The notes under the pieces are model-generated. The model was not told where the DNA came from and searched no databases. It was given only the letters and a program-made list of their open reading frames with translations. Shown here one piece after another: positions 38,590 to 47,239 of a DNA stretch of 64,000 nucleotides. The position numbers and the translations under genes were made by a program. This DNA is from Kiloniella majae (GTDB lineage: Bacteria; Pseudomonadota; Alphaproteobacteria; Kiloniellales; Kiloniellaceae), in contig NZ_MTSZ01000002.1 in the NCBI RefSeq assembly GCF_002118315.1, positions 496,001-560,000 on the forward strand. Direction: 5' to 3'. The stretch's first letter is position 1; each line of letters opens with the position of its first letter.

Positions 38590-39507
38590 ATGACTATCGA
38601 CCACATTCTTGAAGCCATTGACATTAACCTGAAGCCTTTTGCCTTCTGCGAAATTCGCGGGGCGAGCACAACACTTGCTTTACCCGGACAAACTCAAGCT
38701 ATCCTCCACTACATTACAAGTGGAGCCGGAGAAATTGTTATTGGTAAACGCCCCAGTCAACAAATATCCACTGGTGCAATTATTCTCCTTCCCGCTCACC
38801 AACATCACAGTTTGATAAGTGCAACAGAAAGCAGTACCCCTCTCCCTCAATGTCGTCCGATTGATGCCTCTCTAGACCATCTTTTATCAGGAACCGGGGT
38901 ACAAACATTAACCGCTGTTTGCGGGTTGGTGGATGTTTCTTATCGCGGCATAACCGGATTGTTAAATTTAATTCAAACTCCCCTGATTGCTCAACTGGAG
39001 CCTGGTGATCGTGTACGGAATGCAATGGATGAAATGTTACTGGAGCTTGCCAATCCCACAGTTGGCACCCGGGCTTTGGCGCGCTCACTTTTAGAGCAAT
39101 GCGTGATTATGTTACTACGACGCCACCATTTGGAAGGCCATAAATCAGTCGAATGGTTACGTGGCGCAGAAGACCAACAGATGTGGGATGCCTTACAATA
39201 TATCCTGAATAAGCCCCAATCACACCACACAGTAGAAAGCCTAGCAGATAAGGTTGGTATGAGCCGTGCCAGCTTCGCCGAGAAATTCAAAAGAATTTAC
39301 GGGACAAGTCCCATTGAATTACTTCGATCCGTTCGTTTACAGCGCGCAGCAGAGCTTTTAAACTCAACAGATTTTCCCATAAAAGTTATTGCGTCAAAAG
39401 TTGGATATCAAAGCCGTAGTTACTTTACTCGAGCTTTTGAGACTGAATTTGGAAAAGCGCCTGATACTTATAGAAAAACCAAAAAAGGAGAACCAAGCTT
39501 ACTTTAA
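38590..39507 (+). CDS. AraC-family transcriptional regulator
   Basis: The 305-aa protein has an N-terminal cupin-like sensor half (about 1-190, with GAIILLPAHQHHSL and RPIDASLDHLLSGTG as in the cupin_6-type group) and a C-terminal double helix-turn-helix (about 205-305): VESLADKVGMSRASFAEKFKR and IKVIASKVGYQSRSYFTRAFE. Family members bind a small ligand and activate a neighbouring gene. Because it is divergent from the exported hydrolase, that gene is the best candidate target. A TATAAT lies just before the ATG but too close to serve this start. Confidence 0.9.
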   Translation: MTIDHILEAIDINLKPFAFCEIRGASTTLALPGQTQAILHYITSGAGEIVIGKRPSQQISTGAIILLPAHQHHSLISATESSTPLPQCRPIDASLDHLLSGTGVQTLTAVCGLVDVSYRGITGLLNLIQTPLIAQLEPGDRVRNAMDEMLLELANPTVGTRALARSLLEQCVIMLLRRHHLEGHKSVEWLRGAEDQQMWDALQYILNKPQSHHTVESLADKVGMSRASFAEKFKRIYGTSPIELLRSVRLQRAAELLNSTDFPIKVIASKVGYQSRSYFTRAFETEFGKAPDTYRKTKKGEPSLL

Positions 39508-39522
39508 GACACTAAGCTAGAA

Positions 39523-39565
39523 TTGATTAAGATCAATGCATTCTACCCTACAAAAATGCTAAATT
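39523..39565 (+). promoter_or_regulatory. FNR/FixK-type box and -10 element before the universal stress gene
   Basis: TTGATTAAGATCAA at 39523-39536 is a perfect match to the TTGAT-N4-ATCAA sequence bound by FNR, Anr and FixK regulators. A TAAATT at 39560-39565 gives a predicted start about 42 bases from the site centre, the spacing of a class II activated promoter. The regulator gene is not in the window. Confidence 0.65.
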
Positions 39566-39643
39566 CGTATAGTAATTAAAGGAAGATGCTGAACCAGATA
39601 TTTCAAGCATCTTCTGTATTCCTAAATGAATGGAGATGCATTT

Positions 39644-40468
39644 ATGTTAAAAGACATCCAGGTTCAGATTGATAACACGGAAGCAGGTCAAACTCGGTTA
39701 GAAGCAGCCCTGCAGCTATCTGCAAAATTTGACGGAGCGCATCTTTTGGGTGTTCATGCACTAAGAACACCAGAAGCTATATTACATGGTGCCCCGCATG
39801 GTGTAACAGGATACTTTCCCGAAGAAATTATCGAACAGCAACGCAACAATATTAAAGAACAAGCTGCAACGCTCAAAGAAACCTTCGAAGCAAAAGCTAA
39901 TGCCGTTGGCGCAGATCATGAGTGGCGAGAACATGAAGGCAGAGAAGTGGATATCGTTGCTTTTCATGCACGCTTTTCAGACCTGACAATCATTAGTCAG
40001 GTGAAAGGAAAGTTTGCTGATGAACTGGAATTTGCAGGCTCCTTATTAATGGAAAGCAGTCTCCCGATCCTTGCTGTTCCCAACCGGAAGATCCCTAAAG
40101 ATATCACAAAAAACATTCTCATCGCCTGGGACGGATCAGCTGAATCATCAAGAGCGGTCAGAGGGGCTTTGCCACTCTTAAAAGCGGCACAAAAGGTTAT
40201 CTTGTTGTCAGTCGGATTGCCTGAAGAAGGCAATATATCTCAAGACGATATATCTGCGCACCTAAAGCGACATGATATCCAGGCAGAAACCAGGGTCGTC
40301 GAGAGCCCTTTCCCTGAAGACGTTATTCTTAAAACATCCAAAGAAGAAGAAATCGGCCTTATTGTTGCGGGCGCTTGGGGGCATAGCCGGATCAGAGAAA
40401 TGATCTTTGGTGGCGTAACAAAATCACTGTTTTCCAACCAGGAAGTTCCAATCCTTTTATCTCACTGA
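39644..40468 (+). CDS. Tandem universal stress protein
   Basis: This 274-aa cytoplasmic protein has two UspA domains (about 1-140 and 145-274). The second has the ATP-binding pattern G-x2-G-x9-G in GAWGHSRIREMIFGG near 246-260; the first lacks it. The start at 39644 follows a GGAGA at proper spacing; an earlier ATG in frame lies before that sequence. A perfect FNR/FixK-type site upstream suggests induction at low oxygen, as known for Anr-controlled universal stress proteins in Pseudomonas. It is convergent with holC through a long palindrome. Confidence 0.9.
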   Translation: MLKDIQVQIDNTEAGQTRLEAALQLSAKFDGAHLLGVHALRTPEAILHGAPHGVTGYFPEEIIEQQRNNIKEQAATLKETFEAKANAVGADHEWREHEGREVDIVAFHARFSDLTIISQVKGKFADELEFAGSLLMESSLPILAVPNRKIPKDITKNILIAWDGSAESSRAVRGALPLLKAAQKVILLSVGLPEEGNISQDDISAHLKRHDIQAETRVVESPFPEDVILKTSKEEEIGLIVAGAWGHSRIREMIFGGVTKSLFSNQEVPILLSH

Positions 40469-40482
40469 TAAAAGCAAACCGG

Positions 40483-40522
40483 CTTGGGAGAAGAAAGCCT
40501 GATCAGGCTTTCTTCTCCCAAG
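40483..40522. terminator. Perfect 40-bp palindrome between usp and holC
   Basis: CTTGGGAGAAGAAAGCCTGA is followed directly by its exact reverse complement, giving a 20-bp stem with no loop bases. It begins 15 bp after the usp stop and covers the last six codons and the stop of holC. It can fold on either transcript and probably ends both, though the T runs are short. Confidence 0.7.
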
Positions 40523-40958
40523 ATCCACGGTCTGTTTGTTGCCAATATGTCAACTCGTGATCCGCGGCCTTAAGTTCCTTCCAAAGAACGCGAGAATCTT
40601 GAACCACTGTCGGATTGTTTCCATCAAACAAAATTGCGCATAAAGATGTTTTATCACTCTCGAGAGTTCCAGGGTGTGCACCATGCACAACAAAAGCAAC
40701 ATCCCGTTTGCTGATATCATCCTGATCCGTTGTTAACCAAACCGGATGTTCGTCAATTGAACCATCTCTTTTTGTCCCATGAGGAAGAAACGAATCAGGT
40801 CGGTAACTCCAAAGATTCTGATCCAACTCACCCAACGCACGCTCATTTGATGACAGGATAACAGCTTGCTGACCTCGCTCTAATACCTTCTCAAGCATTT
40901 GAGGAAGTGCGTTTTCCAGTGCTGTTTTAGTCAAATGATAAAAACGTATGTCGGTCAT
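40503..40958 (-). CDS. holC: DNA polymerase III chi subunit
   Basis: HolC links the clamp loader to single-strand binding protein at the replication fork. The 151-aa protein begins MTDIRFYHL, the usual start, and has LEKVLERGQQAVILSSNERALGELDQNLW with SFLPHG near 62-67 and VAFVVHGAHPG later on, as in the family. An in-frame TTG one codon earlier is less likely. It follows pepA by 51 bp in the same direction, a pairing common in proteobacteria. Its last codons lie inside the 40-bp palindrome. Confidence 0.93.
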   Translation of the reverse strand: MTDIRFYHLTKTALENALPQMLEKVLERGQQAVILSSNERALGELDQNLWSYRPDSFLPHGTKRDGSIDEHPVWLTTDQDDISKRDVAFVVHGAHPGTLESDKTSLCAILFDGNNPTVVQDSRVLWKELKAADHELTYWQQTDRGSWEKKA

Positions 40959-41009
40959 CAAAAGTGTCCACAGAAGAAGGCAGGATACAACATACCCTGC
41001 CTTTAATTT

Positions 41010-42509
41010 CTAATCTTCGTAATTATCGGCAACAAAGCGATCAAGCAAACGAACGCCAAATCCAGTCGCACCCTTCGCTGCAATCGCTTTTTCCTTTGTT
41101 GCCCAGGCAACACCAGCAATATCAATATGAACCCAAGGACGATCCTTATCGATAAAACGCTGAAGGAATTGCGCAGCTGTGATTGATCCAGCAGCACGCC
41201 CGCCGATGTTTTTCATATCAGCCGCATCACAATCCAACAATTTGTCATAACAATCCGCGAGCGGCAGACGCCAAACACGTTCATCAACACTTAGACCCGC
41301 GCTAGAGAGCTGCTCACACAAAGTGTCGTTGTTCGAAAAAATACCCGCAATGTCGTTCCCCAACGCAATAATCATGGCACCTGTTAAGGTCGCCAAATCA
41401 ATCACAAGACGTGGGTTGTATTTTTCTTGCGTATAGGAGAGAACATCGGCAAGAACCAAACGCCCTTCTGCGTCTGTATTCAGAACCTCAATGGTTTTGC
41501 CTGAATACGACTTCACGATATCGCCTGGGCGTTGAGCATTAGCGGATGGCATATTCTCAACCAGACCACAGGCACCAACAACATTCACCTTTGCCTTACG
41601 TCCGGCAAGTGCTTTCATCAAGCCAAATACGGTTCCTGCACCGCCCATGTCAAACTTCATGTCTTCCATACCAGCAGCAGGTTTCAGCGAAATACCACCT
41701 GTATCAAAGGTCACGCCTTTACCAACAAAAGCCAGCGGCTTTTCGGTCGATTTTTCCGAAGCACCATTCCATTCCATGATGACGACTTTCGACTCACGCT
41801 CAGAACCCATACCAACAGCGTAGAGCGCGTTCATCCCCAGCTTGGTAATATCACTTTCATCCAAGACGGTTACTTTAACCCCAAGGGATTCAAGTTCTTT
41901 GGCCTGAGCAGCAAATGTAGCAGGGTACAACTCATTAGGGGGCTCGGACACCAGTTGTCTGGTAAAAAATACGCCTTCAGCTACTTTGGATAACTCGGTA
42001 TAAGCGCTTTCTGTACTTGCAGAATCTGCCGAGAAGACTGAGAACTCATCAAGTGAATTTTTGGTATCATTCTTACTTGTTGTTTTATAGGTATCAAAAC
42101 GATAGCTACGAAGTAAGGCACCATAAGCGATAAGAGCCCCAGCATTGTCGCCACTCGCTCCCTGAACACTCGCATCATCCGCGCAAAAACAAACAACCTT
42201 CTCTCCCTTGGCGGAAAGATCTTTATAAAGCTGTCCACCAAGGTTTTCGAAATCGGTCGCCTTAAGCTCATTCGGATTACCCAGACCAGCCAGAATAATC
42301 CGACTATTTTCTATACCGCTGGGCGCCAGAATTTCGAGCAACTCACCCTTTTTGCCCTTGAAAGAGCTACTATTGATTGCGCGGTTTAATGCTCCGCCTG
42401 TCTTGTTGTCAAATTGCTGTGCTGTTGTGGAAAGTTGCCCACCATCAGTTACTGTCGCAACGATAGCACCTGTGCTTGGAATTTTGTCCGAGACAAAAGA
42501 AAACTTCAT
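41010..42509 (-). CDS. pepA: Leucyl aminopeptidase (cytosol aminopeptidase)
   Basis: PepA is a hexameric two-zinc M17 aminopeptidase. The 499-aa protein starts MKFSFVSDKIP at 42509, chosen because an AGAGGGCGG sequence lies directly before it; a 16-codon longer frame is unsupported. The catalytic domain shows GKGVTFDTGGISLKPA near residues 262-277, with the conserved lysine and aspartate, and NTDAEGRLVLAD near 338-349 with its metal ligands. The N-terminal domain is normal in length. E. coli PepA also binds DNA; whether this one does cannot be told. A weak hairpin separates it from holC. Confidence 0.97.
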   Translation of the reverse strand: MKFSFVSDKIPSTGAIVATVTDGGQLSTTAQQFDNKTGGALNRAINSSSFKGKKGELLEILAPSGIENSRIILAGLGNPNELKATDFENLGGQLYKDLSAKGEKVVCFCADDASVQGASGDNAGALIAYGALLRSYRFDTYKTTSKNDTKNSLDEFSVFSADSASTESAYTELSKVAEGVFFTRQLVSEPPNELYPATFAAQAKELESLGVKVTVLDESDITKLGMNALYAVGMGSERESKVVIMEWNGASEKSTEKPLAFVGKGVTFDTGGISLKPAAGMEDMKFDMGGAGTVFGLMKALAGRKAKVNVVGACGLVENMPSANAQRPGDIVKSYSGKTIEVLNTDAEGRLVLADVLSYTQEKYNPRLVIDLATLTGAMIIALGNDIAGIFSNNDTLCEQLSSAGLSVDERVWRLPLADCYDKLLDCDAADMKNIGGRAAGSITAAQFLQRFIDKDRPWVHIDIAGVAWATKEKAIAAKGATGFGVRLLDRFVADNYED

Positions 42510-42716
42510 GCCGCCCTCTTCGGTAAAACGATTTATTAATTTGCTGCTATAGAACAAGGATTACTTTGTAAAATGCAACTGCAATCATAGAACTTTGCAT
42601 TCCATGACTCAAATCTCATTATTCTTCTTAAGAAAATCCACGAATTCACTGGACGTGGCAAGGGTGTTCTGGCTATTTCTTCTCTATATATTTTTATAGG
42701 TTATTTTACGGACCCT

Positions 42717-43862
42717 ATGCAGATTATTTCGCGCTATATGCTTGTGCAACTGGTTTTGTTTGCTGTTTCAGTCGCAGTGTCTCTTGCTGTGGCTGTATGG
42801 CTGGCTCAATCATTACGATTCGTTGACATGATTGTTAACGACGGTCTTCCGGCATCTACATTCTTCTATTTTGTTATTTTGCTGATGCCCTATTTCCTCG
42901 TGATCGTCATTCCTGTCGCGACATTTTGCTCAGTCCTCTTTATCTATAACAAACTGAATACTGATAGTGAGCTTGTGGTCTTAAAAGCGGCCGGCTTCTC
43001 ACAACTACAGTTGGCGCGCCCGGGAATTATGCTCGGCGTCGTATCGATGATAACAGTAGTTGCAATTAACCTCTATTTTTTACCCGCCTCTTACCGTGAA
43101 TTCAGAGAGCTTCAGCATTATTTCAGAGACAATTTGTCGCCCGTTCTTCTAAAGGCTGGTAAATTCAACACAATCAACTCTGAATATACAATTTACTTTA
43201 AAGAAAAGACGCCTGCAGGAGAACTCAAAGGGCTCATCGTTCACGATAGTAGTCTTCCCGGGCAACAAATAACCTATTTGGCTGATACTGGTGCCCTCTT
43301 AAAAGAAGAAGACGATTTCAGAGCTGTCCTCTGGAACGCAAGTAGACAGGAAGTAGACCCGGTCACAGGGCAATTATCAATCGCCTATTCTGACAAATAT
43401 GTCCTCCGATTTGGCGATTTAGCACAAGAAGAAAGAGAACGCTGGTTCAAACCAAGGGAACGCTTTCTACATCAATTGATTTTTCCAGACCTAACAAACC
43501 CAAGAGATGTCGACAATTACGACAAGCTTGTCGCTGCAGGCCACTACCGAATTGCAAGTCCACTCTTCACGCTTGCCATGGCCTTTATAGCGCTGGGATG
43601 TTTATTGTCAGGCGAATTCAGCCGTCGAGGTTATTTAGGACGCATCATGTTTGCAATTAGCATCATGGGTGTCATGATGTTGACGATGTTCTTGTTTAAA
43701 GATATCGCAGAGAAAAACAAAAACCTAATTCCTCTCATGTATGCGTGGCCTGTTTTCGTTGTTTTGTTGTCCCTTTATTTCATAAATAAAAAACCTAAAA
43801 AAGTATCCTTAAAAACACCGGATCATCCTGATGGTTCTCCCAAGGAAGAGGCTGCAGCCTGA
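42717..43862 (+). CDS. lptF: LPS export permease LptF
   Basis: LptF pairs with LptG in the inner membrane and, driven by LptB, extracts lipopolysaccharide toward LptC and LptA. The 381-aa protein has transmembrane segments near residues 9-30, 47-70 and 98-120, a periplasmic beta-jellyroll domain (about 125-270), and three C-terminal helices. It starts MQIISRYMLVQLV. It opens an operon with lptG and lptD, with a 2-bp gap before lptG. It diverges from pepA. Confidence 0.94.
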   Translation: MQIISRYMLVQLVLFAVSVAVSLAVAVWLAQSLRFVDMIVNDGLPASTFFYFVILLMPYFLVIVIPVATFCSVLFIYNKLNTDSELVVLKAAGFSQLQLARPGIMLGVVSMITVVAINLYFLPASYREFRELQHYFRDNLSPVLLKAGKFNTINSEYTIYFKEKTPAGELKGLIVHDSSLPGQQITYLADTGALLKEEDDFRAVLWNASRQEVDPVTGQLSIAYSDKYVLRFGDLAQEERERWFKPRERFLHQLIFPDLTNPRDVDNYDKLVAAGHYRIASPLFTLAMAFIALGCLLSGEFSRRGYLGRIMFAISIMGVMMLTMFLFKDIAEKNKNLIPLMYAWPVFVVLLSLYFINKKPKKVSLKTPDHPDGSPKEEAAA

Positions 43863-43864
43863 AA

Positions 43865-44989
43865 ATGACAACAGTTGTTAATAAAAAAGCTGTCAAATCA
43901 GCAAACATTTCTTGGACATTATTTTCGTATGCATCCAAGAACTATTTGTTAAGCTTCTTTAGCTTCTTTTTTGTCTTGATGGGCGTCGTATTCCTCATAT
44001 CACTCATAGAAGTTTCTGACGATCTAGAAGGGGCTGCAGTACCATTTTTACAGGTCGTAAAAATTGTCCTCTATAAAATGCCGCAACTAAGTGAAGAAAT
44101 CATGCCCTTCATGATTTTGTTTGCAGCAATGGCAACTTTTTGGAAACTAACCAGAGCAAATGAACTTGTAATCATTCGCTCTGCTGGCGTTTCCATCTGG
44201 GGCATCATATTTCCTTTCGCGTTTTGCTCATTGATGATTGGGGTTTTAGCTTTTTCAGTTATCAACCCTGTTTCTTCTGCTTTGTTTGCTAAAAACAAAG
44301 AACTCTCAAGGCTTTATAAGAAAAAAGATCAAGCTATTTTTAAGGTTTCAGAAACAGGCCTATGGCTGCGCCAACCTGATAATAATGGCCTATCGGTCAT
44401 TCATGCAGGTTCCGTGAATAAAGACCTATCCTTAAATCAAGTTATTATCTTTAACCTGACAGAGGATGGAGAGTTTCTTTCACGCTATGATGCAACAAAA
44501 GCACGTTTAGAAAATGGAAACTGGGCGTTACTACAGACATGGCATTCATACCCAGGGAAAAAGCCTGATTACTTTGAAGAAGTATTAATTCCCACAGAAT
44601 TAACCATGGAAAAAGTACAGGACAGTTTTGCCAGCGCCAAATCGATTTCTTTTTGGGAGTTACCCTATTTTATAAACCTCCTTGAAAAAGCAGGTTTTTC
44701 AGCAGTTAAACTAAAACTACAGTTTCATCGGCTTCTTTCTAAACCATTCCTTTTCTTGGCTATGATCTTGCTTGCTGCAACCTTTTCCATGCAACAACAT
44801 CGACGCGGCAAGGTAGGACTGATGATACTTTCTGGTGTTCTCACCGGATTTCTGCTTTATTTCTTATCGAATTTTGTTTTTGCTCTGGGGCAATCAACTA
44901 AAGTACCTGTTGCGTTAGCAGCCTGGTCACCAGCGGGGGTATCACTATTGTTAGGGGTCACTATGCTTTTACATCTGGAAGACGGGTAA
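43865..44989 (+). CDS. lptG: LPS export permease LptG
   Basis: This is the second permease subunit of the LptB2FG extractor. The 374-aa protein has N-terminal helices (YLLSFFSFFFVLMGVVFLI near 28-46 and a second near 75-92), SEEIMPFMILFAAMATFWKL, a periplasmic domain, and C-terminal helices ending in VSLLLGVTMLLHLEDG. It comes directly after lptF and three bases before lptD, so inner- and outer-membrane ends of the LPS bridge are encoded together. LptC, LptA, LptB and LptE are not in this window. Confidence 0.94.
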   Translation: MTTVVNKKAVKSANISWTLFSYASKNYLLSFFSFFFVLMGVVFLISLIEVSDDLEGAAVPFLQVVKIVLYKMPQLSEEIMPFMILFAAMATFWKLTRANELVIIRSAGVSIWGIIFPFAFCSLMIGVLAFSVINPVSSALFAKNKELSRLYKKKDQAIFKVSETGLWLRQPDNNGLSVIHAGSVNKDLSLNQVIIFNLTEDGEFLSRYDATKARLENGNWALLQTWHSYPGKKPDYFEEVLIPTELTMEKVQDSFASAKSISFWELPYFINLLEKAGFSAVKLKLQFHRLLSKPFLFLAMILLAATFSMQQHRRGKVGLMILSGVLTGFLLYFLSNFVFALGQSTKVPVALAAWSPAGVSLLLGVTMLLHLEDG

Positions 44990-44992
44990 GCT

Positions 44993-47200
44993 ATGTCTTT
45001 TAGGGGGGTAAAAACACTACTGAAAAACTCTGTATCTATAGCAGCACTTACCTTTGCTTTGGGAGTATCCATCTCAGCACAAACCAATGCTCAGTCAGTA
45101 GATGGAATTAGCGAAGAAATCCCTGCGCTCATTAGTGCCAACGAAGTAACTTATGATGAAAATCTTGGGATTGTTACTGCGTCCGGTAATGTAGAGATCT
45201 CGCAAGGTGATCGAACTGTGCTCGCCAACAGCGTTTCTTACAACATGAATACAAATGTTGTAAGTGCGACAGGTAATATAAGCTTGCTGGAGCCTAGTGG
45301 TGAGATTGTTTTTGCTGAGCACGTAGAACTTACAGATAATCTTAAAGAAGGTTTTATTCGTGATATACGGATACTTCTGACAGATCGCAGCCGTTTAGCT
45401 GCATCAACAGGCCAATTAACTAGTGGAAACATCTCAGTCTTCTCAAACGGCGTTTTTAGCCCATGCGAACTTTGTAAGGATGATCCAAACCGAGCTCCAA
45501 TTTGGCAATTGAAAGCCAAGAAAATTGTCCATAACAAAGCATCACAGACCATAAAATATGATCACGCCTGGATGGAAATATTCGGCGTGCCCGTTATTTA
45601 CACACCTTATCTCGCCCACCCAGATCCTACAGTGAAAAGACGAAGTGGTTTTCTATTACCAAGTTACGGTAATTCCAGCCAATTAGGTATTACATTACAA
45701 ATCCCATACTATTGGGCAATTGACGACTCCTCAGAATTTTTATTTGCTCCTATAGCAACCACCAAACAGGGTATTGTTCTTGCTGGCGAGTATGAAAAAA
45801 AATTCAATAAGGGTAATCTCTCTATTGAAGCCAGTGCAACGATAGCCGATAGAGATGAAAATAACGGCAATGTCGAGAGAGATGAGTTTCGCGGGCAGAT
45901 TATAAGTGAAGGACGCTTTGATTTGGATAAAACTTGGCGATGGGGTTTTAACGCTGAGCATGCATCTGATGATACCTATGGTCGAGTTTACGGCTTCAAT
46001 AATGAATCAGAATTGGAAACAAGCGCCTTTATAGAAGGCTTCAGAGGCCGTAACTTTGCAAGATTAGACACTTATAAATTTCAGAGTACCCGAAGTGGCG
46101 TTGATGATTCTGAAAACCCCTTTGTTTTACCTCGTGGTCAATACAACTTTCAAAGTCAACCAGGCATAACCGGAGCGACCTATCGTTTAGATGCGAATGC
46201 CCAAGCTCTTGGACGAAGTGAAGGAAGAGACAGCCGACGGGTGTCTCTTATCGGCGGATGGGATCTTCCCTATACCGGATCTTGGGGAGATCAATATAAA
46301 TTAACCACACAAGTTCAAACCGACGGATATTGGGTTAATGGCGTTAACGAGAATAACGATGATATAAGAAAGAACGGAGATACCTTTACTGGGTTTACGG
46401 GTCGAGTTTTCCCGCAGATGGCTTTGGAATGGAGGTTCCCTTTCGCTAGTCACCGAGGTAATTTCAGTCAAACAATTGAGCCCATTGTTCAAGGAATATT
46501 AGCTCCGAATGGTTCCAATCCAAATGAAATTCCGAACGATGATAGCCGGGATTTTGAATTTGATGATACTTCATTATTCTCGTTAAATCGCTTTGCCGGT
46601 ACTGATCGCGTTGATTCAGGTAGCCGTGTTAGTTACGGATTAAAATGGACGGCCTCTACTGTTTCAGGAAATCAAGCCGATTTCCTAATTGGCCAAAGCT
46701 ATCGGTTTAGTGGAAACAGTAATCTACACGAGGAAAATTCTGGTTTGAAGGATGCAGCTTCTGATATTGTTGGGCATATTGGCATATATACAATTGATAA
46801 CTTTGATGCACTTTATCGTTTCAGATTCGATCCTGATGATCTTGGGGCAAACCGTAATGAAGTAGAGCTTAACATTGGTCCAGCAGCTCTTAATTTAGAT
46901 TTGGACTACGTTTTCCTTAAAGATGATAATATTGATGGTGTATCATCTGATAGAGAGGAAGTTAAAGTTGGTATCAATAGTGAGTTGACTGAATACTGGA
47001 GCCTAAATTCCAGCTACACACGTGATATTGATGCCGATGAGTCACGTGAAGCCAGCCTGGGCCTCATTTATCAGGATGAATGTATTATCATTGATAGCCA
47101 ATATACACGAACATGGTTCCAGGATCGAGAACTAGAGCCAGATGATCGGTTTACACTTGAACTAACATTTAAACACTTGGGTACAATTCAGCCGCTATAA
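44993..47200 (+). CDS. lptD: LPS assembly outer-membrane protein LptD
   Basis: LptD forms the outer-membrane barrel that inserts lipopolysaccharide into the outer leaflet. The 735-aa precursor has a signal peptide (residues 1 to about 34, ending AQTNAQS), a periplasmic OstA-like jellyroll with ALISANEVTYDENLGIVTASG near 42-61, a CELC pair near 159-162, and a long barrel domain. The family motif PYLAHPDPTVKRRSGFLLP is present near 205-223. One further cysteine lies in YQDECIIID near the C-terminus and could form a disulfide with the CELC pair. Confidence 0.95.
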   Translation: MSFRGVKTLLKNSVSIAALTFALGVSISAQTNAQSVDGISEEIPALISANEVTYDENLGIVTASGNVEISQGDRTVLANSVSYNMNTNVVSATGNISLLEPSGEIVFAEHVELTDNLKEGFIRDIRILLTDRSRLAASTGQLTSGNISVFSNGVFSPCELCKDDPNRAPIWQLKAKKIVHNKASQTIKYDHAWMEIFGVPVIYTPYLAHPDPTVKRRSGFLLPSYGNSSQLGITLQIPYYWAIDDSSEFLFAPIATTKQGIVLAGEYEKKFNKGNLSIEASATIADRDENNGNVERDEFRGQIISEGRFDLDKTWRWGFNAEHASDDTYGRVYGFNNESELETSAFIEGFRGRNFARLDTYKFQSTRSGVDDSENPFVLPRGQYNFQSQPGITGATYRLDANAQALGRSEGRDSRRVSLIGGWDLPYTGSWGDQYKLTTQVQTDGYWVNGVNENNDDIRKNGDTFTGFTGRVFPQMALEWRFPFASHRGNFSQTIEPIVQGILAPNGSNPNEIPNDDSRDFEFDDTSLFSLNRFAGTDRVDSGSRVSYGLKWTASTVSGNQADFLIGQSYRFSGNSNLHEENSGLKDAASDIVGHIGIYTIDNFDALYRFRFDPDDLGANRNEVELNIGPAALNLDLDYVFLKDDNIDGVSSDREEVKVGINSELTEYWSLNSSYTRDIDADESREASLGLIYQDECIIIDSQYTRTWFQDRELEPDDRFTLELTFKHLGTIQPL

Positions 47201-47239
47201 TTTATTTCGGCTACTTGAGACAAAAGGTATCGGTATCAA

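Noticed and set aside
40977-41003. Terminator between pepA and holC
   Set aside because: The AAGGCAGG stem is real, but its T run is broken and holC follows closely in the same direction. At most it is a weak attenuator.
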